Of a stretch of 44,617 bases of DNA, positions 16,571 to 24,416 are shown one piece after another. The translations under genes and the position numbers were made by a program. The notes under the pieces were generated by a model. The model was not told the origin of the DNA, searched no databases, and saw nothing but the letters and a program-made list of their open reading frames with translations. How positions within the stretch are numbered: position 1 is the first letter of the stretch; the number at the start of each line of letters is the position of its first letter. The stretch is from an uncultured Sulfolobales archaeon (GTDB lineage: Archaea > Thermoproteota > Thermoprotei_A > Sulfolobales > Acidilobaceae). The stretch spans positions 1 through 44,617 of the forward strand of contig CAKZTZ010000009.1 in NCBI GenBank assembly GCA_937921695.1, read 5' to 3'.

Positions 16571-17443
16571 TTGTCTACGGTAAAAGTTAACATGGAGAGG
16601 GTTGAGCGTGTCTCCCAGCTCCTCTCCAGTATAAGCTTGGAGGCTATAGTGGCTCTCGAAGACTTTGAGGATCCCCAGTTTATGGCTTTAAAGAGGCTTT
16701 CTAGAGTTGTGGGTAAGGGGTGGGCTTCCGTCTATGCTCTCCTCACGGCCGTGGTAAGCTATAAGCTTACTGTTAGGGGTGAAGATTGGTGGGATTGCAT
16801 GGTTGACCTCATAGTTTCTAGGCGTGGGGGCGAGCCCCCGGGGAGTCTTGATGATGTTGTTTCAGACATTTTATGGTTCATAGATAATTGTAGGGGCTCC
16901 CTCATAGGGAGGGAGGCTAGGAAATTAAGGGTTAAAAGGGTCGCTGAAGGTATGAGGGGGGTGTTAAACGAGCTAGCGTGGGATTCCGAGTATTTCTATA
17001 GGAGTCCTGAGAGTGTCGTTAGGGCAGTAGCTTGGGTCTTGGGGGGTGAAGCGTGGAGGAAAACTATAACGTTCACAGCTAAAATGGTTTACTACGCTAC
17101 TAGGGAGCCCGGGGAAATTAGAGTTGTAAGAGCTAAAATACCGATACCCGTAGACTCTAGAGTAGCGTGCGCCTCCTACTCGAGCATGGTAGTAGATGCT
17201 TGGAAATACACAGACATAATAAGGAAACCTAAACCAGCCCAGGAAGCCTGGAGGATCATATCGGGTAACACGGGGATACCAATACTTAACATCGACACAC
17301 TACTATGGCTAACAGGATGGGCCCCCAGAGACTTAGAACTCCTAAGAGCATGGGATGAAGTTGAAAAAATACTATCAAAAGTAATTAGCAGGAGGAAAGC
17401 CAGAGAAATAGCCATAAACCTCTACAAACTAAAATGCTCATAA
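16571..17443 (+). CDS. Archaeal GO glycosylase (8-oxoguanine DNA glycosylase/lyase)
   Basis: 290 residues from TTG 16571 (ATG 16592 is an alternative). AGOG removes 8-oxoguanine from DNA in the nucleus-free archaeal chromosome. The helix-hairpin-helix region carries KTITFTAKMVYYATR with the catalytic Lys at K164, and 31 residues on, KIPIPVDSRVA with Asp D195. Both motifs and their spacing closely match the Pyrobaculum enzyme (Lys140/Asp172). GEDWWDCMVDLI in the N-terminal half is also typical. The enzyme is found mainly in thermophilic archaea. GGGGGCG lies before the TTG start. It is probably co-transcribed with the preceding unknown gene; the DNA downstream is a decayed island. Confidence 0.88.
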   Translation: MSTVKVNMERVERVSQLLSSISLEAIVALEDFEDPQFMALKRLSRVVGKGWASVYALLTAVVSYKLTVRGEDWWDCMVDLIVSRRGGEPPGSLDDVVSDILWFIDNCRGSLIGREARKLRVKRVAEGMRGVLNELAWDSEYFYRSPESVVRAVAWVLGGEAWRKTITFTAKMVYYATREPGEIRVVRAKIPIPVDSRVACASYSSMVVDAWKYTDIIRKPKPAQEAWRIISGNTGIPILNIDTLLWLTGWAPRDLELLRAWDEVEKILSKVISRRKAREIAINLYKLKCS

Positions 17444-17460
17444 ACACAACCCTCAAAACC

Positions 17461-17500
17461 AGGGGTTGCGAGTTCAAACCCCGCCGGGCCCTCCTCCACC
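17461..17500 (+). other. tRNA 3'-end fragment, possible att site
   Basis: GCGAG-TTCAAAC-CCCGC (17468-17484) matches a T arm with one mismatch, followed directly by a seven-base acceptor strand CGGGCCC and a T at the discriminator position, then CCTCCACCA. The matching 5' acceptor strand GGGCCCG and D arm are absent upstream, where the AGOG gene ends. Crenarchaeal integrases target tRNA 3' halves and leave such fragments, so this may be an old attachment site. The parent tRNA is not in the window; the acceptor differs from that of the tRNA-Ala at 29211. Confidence 0.5.
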
Positions 17501-17603
17501 ATCCACATGTGAGCAGTCATCCGACTTTTAAGAATTAGGGCTTCCCCTCTTCATTAAGCCATTTCACCTGCGCGTTCAGCAACAGCTATTGAGTAGTGAA
17601 TTT

Positions 17604-17790
17604 TCAATCCTCATTTTCTATTATAGTCTTCCCCTTAGCGTTGTTTAGGTTTAGTAACGATAAGGCAGAGCCTTTAATTATCTGATATTCTTCAGGCAAG
17701 GCTTTGCACCTCTCTATTCTCTTGTTTCAATACTGTTTCTATATAGTTTTTCACGCTCACTTCAATACGACGTTCAGAAAGGATTTTGTA
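17604..17790 (-). other. Two overlapping mini reading frames
   Basis: On the minus strand one frame (open from about 17790, possible GTG 17760) ends RRIEVSVKNYIETVLKQ...REVQSLA with TGA at 17692. A second begins at TTG 17699, preceded by GAGGTG, and encodes LPEEYQIIKGSALSLLNLNN through TGA 17604. The overlap and ribosome binding site look like a coupled pair or a remnant of a small two-gene module. Neither is recognised. They could be leftovers of an integrated element. Confidence 0.25.
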
Positions 17791-17863
17791 AGATATAAAG
17801 GCTCTTTTAAACTAGTAAGTGGTGGTTGTTAGGGGGAGGGTTGTAGAGAGAGAGTTAGGTTTA

Positions 17864-18115
17864 CTAATGTATTTGTCCCTGGATATTAACAAACATCCAG
17901 AGACTTCCACCTCGCCCACAGCCATAATATCGCTGTGGAGTCTTGGCGGCTGTAGAGCCTAACGGAACGGGGCTCCCATCTAGCTTATACCCTTGGTGGC
18001 TTGGAGCTTTACTCCCACCGCCTCTCATGACTATAAAGGCGGGCAAAACTATAGATATTTCTCTCTGGGAACATAAGTAAGTTTCGGTTCTCTTAACTCG
18101 CCCTCTAAGCTCCAC
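17864..18115 (-). mobile_element. IS605/TnpB-like element tail, decayed
   Basis: A Gly-rich frame reading MRGGGSKAPSHQGYKLDGS, followed by hairpins, resembles the C-terminal/3' region of archaeal TnpB genes, where coding sequence and omegaRNA overlap. CCACAGC/GCTGTGG (17916-17938) is a 7-bp hairpin. GTCTCTGGAT/ATCCAGGGAC (minus strand, 17875-17903) is a 10-bp stem with one G-U pair. The segment 17875-17921 is closely repeated at 30067-30110, and similarity stops right after CAGGGAC, as expected for an element end. The catalytic part of TnpB is missing. TnpB identity is inferred. Confidence 0.45.
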
Positions 18116-18335
18116 GCAACTGTGGCCGCATATATTTCTCGGAGTGGTGGATCCTTGTGTTTTGCTAGCTGTGGAGGTTTCGTATTAAACCTTTGGTTTA
18201 CGTGTTTGCCGTGCCTCGCTATGTTGTTATTATGGGGGCTGCAGTGATGGTTGAGAGTCGGGAGGGGTTTAGCTTTATGCTATTAGGAAGTTTTATTAAG
18301 CTTCCATTATAAGAGTTCTTCCTCGGGCTTGTTGT

Positions 18336-18779
18336 ATGGCTGTTTTCAGTTATAGGTCTAGGGCTTATTGGAGTGAGACAGACGCTGCTGGTATAGTTCA
18401 TTTTTCTAATTTTTTCAGGTATTGTGAGAGGGCTGAGGAGGAGTTTTTTAAGAGTATTCTTGGAGGTTTTCCGGGTATTCTGAGTAAATATGGGGTTATA
18501 GTTCCTAGGGTTAGAGCTTCTTGTAGCTATAGTTTCCCCATATTCCCCCATGACGATTTTAGGGTGGATATTGTTGATGTAGTTCTTGGTAGGAAGAGTA
18601 TATCTTATAGGTTCGAGATATATAATGAGAGTAAGGGCAACGTTAAGTCTGCGGAGTGCGAGGTTACAGTGGCTATAGTTAACCCTAGTATTATGAAGAG
18701 TATTGAAATCCCCGAGGCTTTAAGAACCCTCCTCAAAACCCTTGGAGCCAGGGATAAAGAGTTAATAGGCGACAGTTAA
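18336..18779 (+). CDS. Acyl-CoA thioesterase, 4HBT/YbgC-like hotdog
   Basis: 147 residues, usual length. The N-terminal RAYWSETDAAGIVHFSNFFR matches the 4-hydroxybenzoyl-CoA thioesterase/YbgC signature, with the catalytic Asp in SETDAAGIVHFSN, followed by YCERAEEEFF on the central hotdog helix. The middle strands (DDFRVDIVDVVLGRKSISYRFEIYN) and ECEVTVAIV complete the fold. It hydrolyses an acyl-CoA in the cytoplasm; chain length is unknown. It is followed after 27 bases by the DUF211 gene. The ATG start is preceded by a TATA-like CCATTATAAG about 25 bases up, suggesting a nearly leaderless mRNA. Confidence 0.88.
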   Translation: MAVFSYRSRAYWSETDAAGIVHFSNFFRYCERAEEEFFKSILGGFPGILSKYGVIVPRVRASCSYSFPIFPHDDFRVDIVDVVLGRKSISYRFEIYNESKGNVKSAECEVTVAIVNPSIMKSIEIPEALRTLLKTLGARDKELIGDS

Positions 18780-18806
18780 CACTAGAAATAATCTAGGTAT
18801 AGAATT

Positions 18807-19106
18807 ATGCCGGGGAAAGCCCCCATAAGGAGGCTTGTACTCGACATCCTGAAGCCCGTCAAGGGCCTCTCGATAGTCGACGTTGGAAGCGAGATAGCGT
18901 CTATGGATGGGATAGAAGGAGTAAACATAACAGTTAAAGAAATAGACGTAGACACTATGACCCTAGTCGTAACCCTAGAAGGGAGCAACATAAACTATGA
19001 GGAGCTTGAAAAGAAACTAGAAAGCCTAGGCTGCGTAATACACAGCATCGACCAGGTAGTAGCCGGGTCGAAAATAGTGGAAGAGACAAACATAGAAAGC
19101 GAATAG
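18807..19106 (+). CDS. DUF211 family protein
   Basis: 99 residues, the full length of this archaeal family. It is a ferredoxin-like alpha/beta protein: IRRLVLDILKPVKGLSIVDV, then GIEGVNITVKEIDVDTMTLV, then NYEELEKKLESLGCVIHSID. Structures of family members show oligomers with bound metal, but the function is unsettled. It is 27 bases downstream of the thioesterase on the same strand and likely shares its transcript. Recognition rests on length and the LDxLKP...IDxVVAG pattern. Confidence 0.82.
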   Translation: MPGKAPIRRLVLDILKPVKGLSIVDVGSEIASMDGIEGVNITVKEIDVDTMTLVVTLEGSNINYEELEKKLESLGCVIHSIDQVVAGSKIVEETNIESE

Positions 19107-19257
19107 AAATTAAAGCACGCCCGGAAACATGTTAAACCCGGGGGCGATGACTTAACCACCGACACTGCAAAGTGAGGAGGCCCAGCGATTATGAGCCCCC
19201 CAGCTAAGCTTGCTGTAAAACCATAGCTCAACCCAATGTTTTACATCCACGTCTTCT

Positions 19258-19740
19258 CTAGGGTTTATTGAGGCCTTCATTCATGTACATGCCGCTATAG
19301 GGTTTTCCCGGCGCTTCTTCCAGCTTAGCGAATATTAGCTGTACTATTCTCGCTTTTCTCTCTATTTTGACCCCGTTAGGGTTATATACTACTAGTAGTC
19401 CTTCCCCTCTCCCCCTGTATCCCGGGTCCCAGACTGTGCATTTTACTTCAGCCCCCATCCTTAGGATGCTGCTTCTAGGGAAGCATAGTGCTACATAGTT
19501 TAACGGTATTTCGACCACTTCACAATACCTTACCTTATAGACTCCAGGCTCTAGATGCCACCATCCATTTATAGGCTCTAAGGGCCTCGTTCTCGGGAGT
19601 TCTCTCAGGCTCGCCCCGAGCATCCCCTCAGATTCTAAGCTTGAGATCTCGCAGACGCTCAGGTCTACGCCTGCAGGCTGTACTGACTCCTCGCCGGCGC
19701 CCTCAACGTTTACCTTAACCTTCCATCCTGGAGCTATCAA
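19258..19740 (-). CDS. dUTPase/dCTP deaminase family protein
   Basis: 160 residues. The trimeric dUTPase/Dcd beta fold is shown by QPAGVDLSVCEI (21-32), CFPRSSILRMGAEV (subunit-interface and phosphate motif), WDPGYRGRGEGLLVV (with the Glu used by dCTP deaminases), and ARIVQLIFAKLEE. The C-terminal YSGMYMNEG resembles the flexible Phe/Tyr arm that covers the nucleotide. It removes or prevents dUTP, keeping uracil out of DNA. The split between deaminase and dUTPase cannot be decided by eye; archaeal members of this length are usually annotated as dUTP diphosphatase. It is convergent with the DUF211 gene and divergent from the asparaginase gene. Confidence 0.85.
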   Translation of the reverse strand: MIAPGWKVKVNVEGAGEESVQPAGVDLSVCEISSLESEGMLGASLRELPRTRPLEPINGWWHLEPGVYKVRYCEVVEIPLNYVALCFPRSSILRMGAEVKCTVWDPGYRGRGEGLLVVYNPNGVKIERKARIVQLIFAKLEEAPGKPYSGMYMNEGLNKP

Positions 19741-19814
19741 TTTAAACCCCTACATGGTTTTAGCTTTCCAGCGGGCTTATCAACTGTTAAGCGCCCACTA
19801 GTACTCTAGAGGCT

Positions 19815-20759
19815 GTGGTGTTTGCTTTGAGCGGGGTCCCCATAGTTGTTGTCCACGGGGGCGCAGGCGCCTGGAGGGGGTTTAGTCTCGAGGAGTTTAA
19901 AGTTGCAACTAGAGCCTTAGAGGAGGCTGTTCGCAGTGGTTTAGAGGCTTCGAGAGCCGGGGATTGCGTGGATATGGTTGTTGAAGCTGTAGCGCGCCTA
20001 GAAGACTCCGGTGTTTTCAACGCGGGCTTAGGAAGTGTTCTCGACTACTCTGGAAACCTAACTATGGATGCGGGGATAATGGCTAGCGATGGGAGGGCCG
20101 GCGGAGTAGCAGCTGTATCCTATCCCAGGAACCCTATAAAGCTCGCTAGGATAGTCATGGAGAAGACTCCCCACGTGATAATAGCTGGCCCGTGGGCTGA
20201 CGAGCTAGCTAGGAAACTCAAGCTCGAAGCACACCCAGGACCCAGCGGGAGGGCTCTCGACAGGTGGAGGAAGCTTAAAATAGAGCCTAACGCGAGCCCA
20301 TGGATCAAGTTGAGAGTTGAGACCGCTAGAGCCCTAGGCTACGACACTGTGGGGGCCGTGGCTTCAGACGGTAAAGGGTGCCTAGCAGCGGGGGTGAGCA
20401 CGGGAGGGGTTGCATTAAAACTCCCGGGCAGAGTGGGGGATAGCCCCATACCCGGGGCGGGCTTCTACGCCACACCCACTATAGCTGTGGCAGCTACAGG
20501 GATAGGGGAGACTATAATACTTTCAATGGCCTCCCTAAGACTAGCAGATTACTATGAGAAAACAGGTGACGTGGAGAAAGCCGCTACAATGCTAGTGGAA
20601 GAGCACACGAGAAGATGGGGGCAGGGGACTATAGGGGTAATAATAGTGACGGGCAAGGCGGAGGTAACAGCTAGGTACAATACTGAAGCTATGCCGTGGG
20701 CTTACGCGAGGCTGGGGGAGAAGCCTATAGTAGGGGGGCTTCCAAACATTGTAGAGTAG
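19815..20759 (+). CDS. Type 2 (Ntn) asparaginase / isoaspartyl peptidase
   Basis: 314 residues. The opening VPIVVVHGGAGAW, the FNAGLGSVLDYSGNLTMDA block (68-86) and the autocleavage site GYD|TVGAVASD with nucleophile T178 are diagnostic of plant-type asparaginases, including archaeal thermostable ones. Self-cleavage would give alpha and beta chains of about 177 and 137 residues. GVSTGG (193-198) and GTG-like ATGIGE are the downstream active-site loops. It hydrolyses asparagine or isoaspartyl dipeptides, possibly repairing heat-damaged proteins. The start is GTG 19815; TTG a few codons later is also possible. Confidence 0.92.
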   Translation: MVFALSGVPIVVVHGGAGAWRGFSLEEFKVATRALEEAVRSGLEASRAGDCVDMVVEAVARLEDSGVFNAGLGSVLDYSGNLTMDAGIMASDGRAGGVAAVSYPRNPIKLARIVMEKTPHVIIAGPWADELARKLKLEAHPGPSGRALDRWRKLKIEPNASPWIKLRVETARALGYDTVGAVASDGKGCLAAGVSTGGVALKLPGRVGDSPIPGAGFYATPTIAVAATGIGETIILSMASLRLADYYEKTGDVEKAATMLVEEHTRRWGQGTIGVIIVTGKAEVTARYNTEAMPWAYARLGEKPIVGGLPNIVE

Positions 20760-20847
20760 GGTGAGGGTTTAAGCCCCCCTGTGATATTCGCGCTCCCCCT
20801 CTATTTTAATGCCCCTCTCCTATAAACGCTCTCTAGGTGTTTAGGGT

Positions 20848-21432
20848 TTGGGCGAGGTTAAAATCGAGGTTAAAATCTCTGAGGAAGCATATTCTAGGCT
20901 CTCCCAGCTTTCCGGGAAACTCGGGGTTTCCGTGGACTCTCTAGCTTCTTCCACCCTAGATGTTATAGCTAGTTATTCCCAGGATATAGCTGTCTTAGGC
21001 TCTAAACTGGCCGTGCCCCAGGATAAGAGGGTTTACAGTGTATTCGAGGAACTCATATACTATGGTATCCTAGGGTGGAGGGAGGTAGTAGATAAGATCC
21101 TGGAACACCTGGAGGCTGTAGGGTCTTTCGAGCTCGAGAGCATGGAGTTCGAGCCTCTCGGGCCCCTCATAGAAGTTGAAATGGTGGCTTTAGAGGCTAG
21201 CAAGTTAAAAGCGGATGCTCTGAGGATAGCTTGGAGCCCTCAAGGGGTCACTCTAGAAGTCTACTATTATCTGGAGGCTGAAGTTAAACCCGCACCTAGG
21301 GGGGAGCTTAAATATGAGTGGAGCTATTTACCGGACGAGCATGCTGTCGTTATAAACGTTACAGCAAACAGTATAGCGGAGCTCCCTAAATTGAAAATAG
21401 TTGATGGCGAGGCTGGTAAGCTCGGGATCTAA
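20848..21432 (+). CDS. Hypothetical protein, 194 residues
   Basis: Starts at TTG 20848. The first 45 residues (EVKIEVKISEEAYSRLSQL then SGKLGVSVDSLAS) look like a strand-helix-helix similar to ribbon-helix-helix proteins. The rest alternates helices and strands (DKRVYSVFEELIYYGILGW; LRIAWSPQGVTLEVYYYLEA). No Cys, membrane helix or catalytic motif. No family is recognised. It sits 41 bases before the nucleotidyltransferase gene on the same strand and may share its transcript. Codon use is like that of its neighbours. Confidence 0.65.
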   Translation: MGEVKIEVKISEEAYSRLSQLSGKLGVSVDSLASSTLDVIASYSQDIAVLGSKLAVPQDKRVYSVFEELIYYGILGWREVVDKILEHLEAVGSFELESMEFEPLGPLIEVEMVALEASKLKADALRIAWSPQGVTLEVYYYLEAEVKPAPRGELKYEWSYLPDEHAVVINVTANSIAELPKLKIVDGEAGKLGI

Positions 21433-21473
21433 AAACTTTTAGTCTCAAATTTCACCCTCTAAATTAGGGCTCT

Positions 21474-22166
21474 ATGGGGGGTTTCGTGGAAGTCTACTAT
21501 GAGCCTTGGCGTTGGAGGGTTTTATGGGAGAAGAGGAGTAAAGCTTTAGCTATTATGAGTGTTCTTTCAAAGGTTTACCCTAACGTCATCATCCACGGGA
21601 GCGTCGCTAGGGGCGATGTTGATGTTGAGAGCGACGTTGACATTGTTATCGTGGAGCCTCCAAACCCTAGTATTGTAGAGCTCCAGCTTGAGAGCGCGGG
21701 CTTCAAAGTAAAGTGGAGGGAGTTAATCCAGGCTACCCCAATGTACACGCCTAAAGTCTACTTGTACCTTGACGATAAAGGTGAGACTGTAGTGAGCTAC
21801 CCTCTAGCAAGGCTTAGGACTAGAGAGAGGGAGTTCTACAAGTGGGGTGGGGAGTGTTCAATAGAGGACCTGAAAGTTTCCAGGAGAGTTCCAGGGGTCG
21901 ATAAGAGGCTTATACTCATAGAGCCTATAGAGCTAGGCCATAGGGAGTCCCCCGTTATTGGGAGGGAGGGTTTAGTCGCTAGGATACTCGGCATCTCCCA
22001 GGCCACTGTAGAGGAGAGGGTTAGAGTGTTGACTAGGAGGAGGGAGCATGGGAGGACAGGGGTATTCCTTAAAGTTTTTCTAGGCCCAGAAGAGAGTGTT
22101 GAAGAGGCTATAGCTAGGATCGCGAGGGATAATGCCCTGTTCAGGAGGAGGGTGGAGGGCCTCTAA
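21474..22166 (+). CDS. Nucleotidyltransferase-domain protein
   Basis: 230 residues. The polymerase-beta-type minimal core is HGSVARGDVDVESDVDIVIV (41-60), with the two metal-binding Asp residues in the DVDIVI strand. The C-terminal half is basic and contains GREGLVARILGISQATVEER, a helix-turn-helix-like segment (LGISQATVEERVRVL). Most archaeal MNT-type proteins are half this length and pair with a HEPN toxin; no HEPN gene is adjacent, so this is a stand-alone fusion of a nucleotidyltransferase with a DNA- or RNA-binding tail. The target is unknown. It precedes the M50 protease by 37 bases. Confidence 0.8.
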   Translation: MGGFVEVYYEPWRWRVLWEKRSKALAIMSVLSKVYPNVIIHGSVARGDVDVESDVDIVIVEPPNPSIVELQLESAGFKVKWRELIQATPMYTPKVYLYLDDKGETVVSYPLARLRTREREFYKWGGECSIEDLKVSRRVPGVDKRLILIEPIELGHRESPVIGREGLVARILGISQATVEERVRVLTRRREHGRTGVFLKVFLGPEESVEEAIARIARDNALFRRRVEGL

Positions 22167-22203
22167 GGTTTAAGCCTATTAGGGTTGAGCGCTCCTCCCA
22201 GCT

Positions 22204-23367
22204 ATGGTGCTTACTGTGGACCCTCTAGTGTTAGCGGCGGCTGCTTTTGCAGCGTTATGGGTCTTAGTATGGCTGGTCTTTAGGGGGAGGAAAGGTAAAC
22301 TTCAAGTATACCCTCTACTTTTAATAGTAAGGTCCGGGGTTTCTCTAGAGCCTTACAGTGGGGGGCCCTTATCAAGGCTCCTAAGCTGGGTAGGCTGGCT
22401 TTCTGTCGCTATATTCCTAGTTGCTATGGTTGCTTTCTACGTGTTGATAGTCGAGTTGATCAGGGCTAGATACTTCTCTGGTGAAACACTCCCCGGGGGA
22501 GCCCAGCCTGGACTAGTACCTCTAATACCCGGGGTTACAGTGCCTCTTGACGCTAACCTATTCTTTATACTTGTAGCTGTGGGGCTCGCAATAGTAGTAC
22601 ATGAGGCTGCCCACGCGCTAATAGCCCGGGCTAGCGGTGTTAAAGTTAAGGATTTCGGGCTCCTACTATTAGCCTTCATACCCGGGGCTTTCGTGGAGCC
22701 AGACGAGGACAGCCTTAGGAAAGCTCCTCTAGCTTCGAGGCTTAAAATATACTCTGGGGGTGTTATGGGGAACCTTATTCTAGCCTTCCTAGCTTTCCTA
22801 TTATTAACAACACTGGTATCGACAGCCTCCTCTCAAGTCATCATACATGAAGTTCTAGAGAACAGCCCTGCCAGCGATGCGGGGATAAAGCCTGGAATGA
22901 TAATTGTTGAAGTAGAGGGCTCGCAGGTAAAAACTATTGAAGAGTTCACTGCAGCCTTAGAAAAGCTCGGGGTTAAAGATAGGGGAAAAAGTGTGACTTT
23001 CAATTTAAAAGTCATCTATGAAGGTGAGGAGCTCGAGCTGAAAGTATTTAAGCCGGAAGGGAGGGATAAAATAGGGGTTACAGTAGTCCAAGTATTTGAA
23101 TTTGGACTGGGCGGAGGCCTCCTAATACCCCTATTAATGGCTCTGTTCATGATAAACCTCGCCCTAGCTCTCATAAACGCCGCCCCCATATTCTTGCCGA
23201 CCCCTATGGGCGCGCTAGTCACCGATGGAGGACACTTTCTTGGAGACTTGATAGCTAGGCTTGGAGGTGAAGATGCTAAGCGTGTTGTCACACCGCTAGT
23301 GGGGGTAGTGACTTTAGCTATGGTAGTATCTCTACTAACGATATTCCCTATAAGAATAGTGCCTTGA
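22204..23367 (+). CDS. M50 site-2-type intramembrane metalloprotease with PDZ
   Basis: 387 residues. Hydrophobic segments lie at about 7-25, 65-85, 118-140, 190-208, 305-325 and 365-385. The zinc motif HEAAH (H133, E134, H137) lies in a membrane segment. The third ligand Asp is in VTDGGHFLGDL near the C terminus. A PDZ-like domain (VIIHEVLENSPASDAGIKPG onward, about 217-285) sits between membrane parts. Such enzymes cut membrane-spanning regulators or remnant signal peptides. A 37-residue single-span protein follows 13 bases downstream. The next operon encodes the proteasome and exosome, so a general quality-control context is plausible. Confidence 0.92.
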   Translation: MVLTVDPLVLAAAAFAALWVLVWLVFRGRKGKLQVYPLLLIVRSGVSLEPYSGGPLSRLLSWVGWLSVAIFLVAMVAFYVLIVELIRARYFSGETLPGGAQPGLVPLIPGVTVPLDANLFFILVAVGLAIVVHEAAHALIARASGVKVKDFGLLLLAFIPGAFVEPDEDSLRKAPLASRLKIYSGGVMGNLILAFLAFLLLTTLVSTASSQVIIHEVLENSPASDAGIKPGMIIVEVEGSQVKTIEEFTAALEKLGVKDRGKSVTFNLKVIYEGEELELKVFKPEGRDKIGVTVVQVFEFGLGGGLLIPLLMALFMINLALALINAAPIFLPTPMGALVTDGGHFLGDLIARLGGEDAKRVVTPLVGVVTLAMVVSLLTIFPIRIVP

Positions 23368-23380
23368 AAGGCTGAACGCC

Positions 23381-23494
23381 ATGGATGAAGTCTACATTCT
23401 AATAGCTGGCCTAGTATTGGTAACTGCGGCGGCGCTAGGGCTCGCTATAATAGCGTATTACAGGGCTATGAGGTCTGAAATATGTAGAGGCTAG
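23381..23494 (+). CDS. Single-span membrane micropeptide (37 residues)
   Basis: ATG 23381 to TAG 23494. An acidic two-residue N terminus is followed by one hydrophobic helix (VYILIAGLVLVTAAALGLAI, residues 4-23) and a short basic tail (YYRAMRSEICRG). That gives an N-out, C-in topology. It begins 13 bases after the M50 protease stop and lies before the proteasome gene. It could be a subunit or substrate of the site-2 protease. No family is recognised. It is below most gene callers' length limits. Confidence 0.5.
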   Translation: MDEVYILIAGLVLVTAAALGLAIIAYYRAMRSEICRG

Positions 23495-23558
23495 GATGTT
23501 ACTCTCTTAGCTATGTTTTAGAGATGAGGATTAAAGGTTTGGAACAACCGGAATACAC

Positions 23559-24344
23559 GTGGTGGATGGGTTGGCTTTCCCCACGCCTCAAGCTATGGCT
23601 TATGATAGGGCTGCAACTATATTCTCGCCTGAGGGCGACTTGTACCAGGTTAGGTATGCTTTCGAGGCTGTGAAGAAGGGTTGGACTAGTGTTGGTGTGA
23701 GGAGTTCTAAGGGTGTTGTGCTAGCTGCTGAGAAGAGGAGGCTCTCCCCGCTCCTAGACGTTAGCGACATAGAGAAGATATATAAGGTTGACGACCATGT
23801 GGGTGTAGCTTTTGCAGGCATGGGCGGTGATGGGAGGATTCTCATAGACTATGTTAGGATAGTAGCTGCTAGGCACAGGCTCATATACGGGGAGCAGGCT
23901 ACAGTGGATAACCTGGCTAAGGCTGTAGCTGATGTTAAACAAGTCTACACTCAGCATGGAGGAGTAAGGCCTTTCGGTGTAGCCCTCATATTCGGGGGCG
24001 TAAACAGTGATGGTAATGTGAGGCTTTTCAGGACAGACCCCGGGGGCCAGTATTTCAGCTATAAAGCTGTAGCTATAGGGCTTGGCGACAGCTATGTCAA
24101 CGGCTTCCTCGAGAAAACATATAGGGATGACCTATCGATAGATGACATGATAAAGCTTACAGCGGAAGCCCTATTCAAGAGCAGGCTAGCTACTGGGGAG
24201 GAGAAGAAGGAGCAGCTCATAAAAGACTTCCACCAGCTTATAGAAGTGGGCTATGTCGACCGTGAGGAGAGGCTTTTCAGGAAGTTAACCTCCGAGGAGC
24301 TTAAAAGCATTATAAAAAGTATTGAACCCCAGCTCCTAGGCTGA
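23559..24344 (+). CDS. psmA: Proteasome subunit alpha
   Basis: 261 residues. The alpha-type N-terminal signature is AMAYDRAATIFSPEGDLYQV then RYAFEAVKKG, followed by SVGVRSSKGVVLAAEKR. No N-terminal Thr nucleophile is expected or present, so it is the structural alpha ring that gates the 20S core. The C-terminal EKKEQLIKDFHQLIEVGYVD region is typical. It opens the superoperon with SBDS, Rrp4, Rrp41, Rrp42 and L37Ae, an order conserved in many archaea. GTG 23559 and the GTG just before are both possible starts; the conserved YDR motif is about 15 residues in. Confidence 0.95.
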   Translation: MVDGLAFPTPQAMAYDRAATIFSPEGDLYQVRYAFEAVKKGWTSVGVRSSKGVVLAAEKRRLSPLLDVSDIEKIYKVDDHVGVAFAGMGGDGRILIDYVRIVAARHRLIYGEQATVDNLAKAVADVKQVYTQHGGVRPFGVALIFGGVNSDGNVRLFRTDPGGQYFSYKAVAIGLGDSYVNGFLEKTYRDDLSIDDMIKLTAEALFKSRLATGEEKKEQLIKDFHQLIEVGYVDREERLFRKLTSEELKSIIKSIEPQLLG

Positions 24345-24416
24345 AGCCCCGCTAAACCTTCTAAGCTTTAAGGTTAAAGGCTCCCACCTACTCCCTTAAT
24401 ATTGAGGGTATAGTTG

